A stretch of DNA of 34,104 bases from an uncultured Lachnospiraceae bacterium (GTDB lineage: Bacteria; Bacillota; Clostridia; Lachnospirales; Lachnospiraceae), in assembly GCA_947172705.1 (NCBI GenBank), contig CAMWCA010000038.1, forward strand, positions 1 to 34,104. Reading direction: 5' to 3'. Below are positions 32,670 to 34,104 of this stretch, one piece after another (within the stretch, counting starts at the first letter, position 1; each line of letters starts with the position of its first letter). The position numbers and the translations under genes were made by a program. Below the pieces are notes generated by a model. It did not search any database. It was not told the origin of the DNA and was given only the letters and a program-made list of their open reading frames with translations.

Positions 32670-33617
32670 TTATTCATCATCTTCATCATCATCTCGTTTT
32701 CTGGTAAGAGATTCCTGTACTCTTCTGTACAATTCCTGGGCGGCATTGTAGCCCATTTTCTTTTGGCGATGATTGATTGCTGCGGATTCGCATATAATGG
32801 CAAGATTTCTGCCGGGACGAATGGGGATGTTGTGACACACCACCTTATTTCCCAGATACTCCGTATACTCTTCCTCCAGCCCCAGCCTGTCGTATTCCTT
32901 CTCTTTATCCCAGTCCTCCAGGCGGATCACCAGGTCAATGGTTTGTGTATCCTTGACACTGGAAACGCCAAATAAAGTCTTAACGTCTACAATTCCAATA
33001 CCCCGCAGTTCAATAAAATGCTTGGTTATATCCGGCGCAGAGCCTACCAGGGTATCATCGCTTACTTTGCGTATTTCCACTGCATCATCTGTCACCAGAC
33101 GATGCCCTCTTTTGATCAGCTCCAATGCCGCCTCAGATTTTCCAATACCGCTCTCGCCTGTGATCAGTACGCCTTCGCCAAAAACATCCACCAAAACACC
33201 GTGGACGGAAATACAGGGCGCCAGTTTTACGTTCAGCCATCTGATAATCTCCGCCATAAATGCGGAAGTTGCCTTCTTGGTCATCAAAATGGGAACGTTA
33301 TTTTCAATTGCCGTCTGCATAAAAAGTGCATTGGGCTGCAATTCCCTGCAGAATACCATGGCTGGAATGTCACAGGAAAGAAGTCTGTTATAGACATCCC
33401 TCTGTCTTGCTTCAGGCAGCCCTTCCATATAGGTATATTCCACAAATCCGATGATCTGCAGCCTGGTTGCCTCAAAATGTTCAAAGTAGCCTGCCATCTG
33501 AAGCGCAGGTCTGTTAATATCCGGCTGCGTAATCTTAATCTTTGAAATATCCAGCTGGGGCGTCAGATTTTCCAGCTTCATTTTCTCAATAATTTGTTCC
33601 AGTTTTACACTTGCCAT
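32670..33617 (-). CDS. hprK: HPr kinase/phosphorylase
   Basis: 315 residues. The P-loop GESGIGKSE lies near residue 155, and the family signature ELRGIGIVDVKTLFG follows near residue 205. The N-terminal domain (1-130) is the conserved HprK fold, and the C-terminus ends in an acidic RKRDDDEDDE tail. It phosphorylates or dephosphorylates Ser46 of HPr and Crh in response to fructose bisphosphate, ATP and phosphate, and so drives catabolite repression through CcpA. GGAGGG precedes the ATG. It has its own promoter and heads the glcK-murB-rapZ-whiA-crh cluster. Confidence 0.96.
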   Translation of the reverse strand: MASVKLEQIIEKMKLENLTPQLDISKIKITQPDINRPALQMAGYFEHFEATRLQIIGFVEYTYMEGLPEARQRDVYNRLLSCDIPAMVFCRELQPNALFMQTAIENNVPILMTKKATSAFMAEIIRWLNVKLAPCISVHGVLVDVFGEGVLITGESGIGKSEAALELIKRGHRLVTDDAVEIRKVSDDTLVGSAPDITKHFIELRGIGIVDVKTLFGVSSVKDTQTIDLVIRLEDWDKEKEYDRLGLEEEYTEYLGNKVVCHNIPIRPGRNLAIICESAAINHRQKKMGYNAAQELYRRVQESLTRKRDDDEDDE

Positions 33618-33670
33618 ACCCGCTCTTTTCCCTCCGTTTTTTCTTTCCGCATTGCGCTATACCTTACGAT

Positions 33671-33699
33671 ATTGTATCATAAACGCGTTACAATCACAA
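33671..33699 (-). promoter_or_regulatory. Promoter of the hprK operon
   Basis: Minus strand: -35 TTGTGA (33694-33699), 17 nt, -10 TACAAT (33671-33676). The likely edge of the IS element is about 10-20 bp upstream of the -35 box. Confidence 0.6.
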
Positions 33700-33758
33700 T
33701 AGCTCCGGGTTGCTGGCTAGGGTAAAGTTTTTGTAGGAAAACAGAATAGAAAGAAATA

Positions 33759-33823
33759 GGAAAGCACCTTTTTCTGTGTTAGGATTTGATTGGCGAAAAA
33801 AATCCAAAGAAAGAGGTGCTTCC
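33759..33823 (+). promoter_or_regulatory. Hairpin covering the transposase ribosome site
   Basis: GGAAAGCACCTTTT (33759-33772) can pair with AAAGAGGTGCTTCC (33810-33823), and GGATTT (33782-33787) with AAATCC (33799-33804) inside. The 3' arm contains AGAGGTG, the only ribosome site for the ATG at 33824. Confidence 0.55.
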
Positions 33824-34104
33824 ATGAACAATAGTATACAACAGTTTCAGACAGAAGGGGTAAAAAAGTTAGAAAAAGTTTTTAACAGCTATGCATCAGA
33901 CCTGACAAAGGTCGCGGAGATGGTACAGGGAGTGACGGATAGTGTCATTGGATTGGGACTGTCCATGATAGCGGAGGAATGGGAGTTCTATGATGCCCTG
34001 CTCCATGACAGGAAAGAACTGAGACCAGGATGGCGGGTGGTGCGCAGGGATGAAGTGTCCAAACTGACATCCCTTGGTGAAGTGACCTATAAAAAGACTT
34101 ACTT
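33824..34104 (+). CDS. ISLre2-family (UPF0236) transposase, 5' part
   Basis: The first 93 residues are in the window, starting MNNSIQQFQTEGVKK, and the frame is open to the edge. The pattern EEWEFYDALLHDRKELRPGWRVVRRDEV followed by TSLGEVTYKKTY is typical of the N-terminus of ISLre2 transposases (UPF0236), which carry a mutator-like DDE domain further on (not visible here). AGAGGTG lies 8 nt upstream of the ATG. It is divergent from hprK and does not interrupt a gene that I can see. Confidence 0.85.
   Translation, partial: MNNSIQQFQTEGVKKLEKVFNSYASDLTKVAEMVQGVTDSVIGLGLSMIAEEWEFYDALLHDRKELRPGWRVVRRDEVSKLTSLGEVTYKKTY

Larger units (their letters stand above)
33712..34104 (+). mobile_element. 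ISLre2-family insertion sequence, left end (right end outside window)
   Basis: Inferred from the transposase start and the sequence change after the hprK promoter. The left boundary is a guess near GGCTAGGGTAAAG (about 33715), as the matching right inverted repeat and target duplication are not in the window. Confidence 0.6.

Noticed and set aside
1..34104. CRISPR arrays, tRNA or rRNA genes, prophage
   Set aside because: I saw no regular repeat-spacer pattern, no tRNA cloverleaf or rRNA signature, and no phage structural genes. The only mobile element seen is the IS fragment at the right end.

Overview
The window looks like a chromosomal segment of a Gram-positive anaerobe of the class Clostridia, most probably a Lachnospiraceae member. 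The support is strong GGAGG-type ribosome sites throughout, a large-type SRP RNA with an Alu domain, radical-SAM ribonucleotide reductase activation, a lineage-typical uncharacterised protein (8136-8954, DUF6128-like from memory), and an hprK-glcK-murB-rapZ-whiA-crh gene order. Most genes are on the minus strand; the exceptions are a MATE transporter, the SRP RNA, a cyclophilin, a sodium/amino-acid symporter and an insertion sequence.

Layout, left to right. 1-3502 (minus, C-terminus off the window): a very large secreted surface protein with acidic repeats, Ig-like modules, two beta-helix regions and the start of an InlB-type repeat. 3798-5198: MATE exporter. 5299-6237: Rpn/PD-(D/E)XK nuclease-like protein. 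6498-7833: tadA and a radical SAM activase. 7893-8126 (plus): SRP RNA. 8136-10127: a DUF6128-like protein and a CdaR/PucR-type regulator. 10227-11336: MsmK/UgpC-type ABC ATPase without permeases. 11487-15450: a cyclic-di-GMP related group (GGDEF protein, DUF624 membrane protein, tandem HD/HD-GYP protein) behind a GNAT gene. 15581-16573: D-lactate dehydrogenase-like enzyme. 16717-20206: metG, a lysophospholipase-like hydrolase and a small secreted protein. 20446-22191: ammonium transporter fused to a PII domain. 22357-23241: acetyltransferase with an extra N-terminal domain. 23326-25750 (plus): cyclophilin and AgcS symporter. 25818-28587: DUF1189 protein, class II aldolase, lipid kinase. 28643-33617: the hprK to crh operon. 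33824-34104: 5' end of an ISLre2-family transposase gene.

Two themes stand out. First, several genes (metG, amt-PII, agcS, and less clearly the lipid kinase and the DUF1189 gene) have an intrinsic-terminator-like hairpin squeezed between the promoter and the ribosome site, with no room for another promoter downstream. This suggests transcription attenuation or antitermination of nitrogen and amino-acid functions. Second, the carbon-catabolite control set is concentrated here: HPr kinase/phosphorylase and a Crh-like HPr paralogue with Ser46 but Glu instead of His15 lie in one operon with glucokinase, MurB, RapZ and WhiA, and an IS element sits just upstream of that operon's promoter.

All start choices, promoters and RNA folds were read by eye; no database search or folding program was run.
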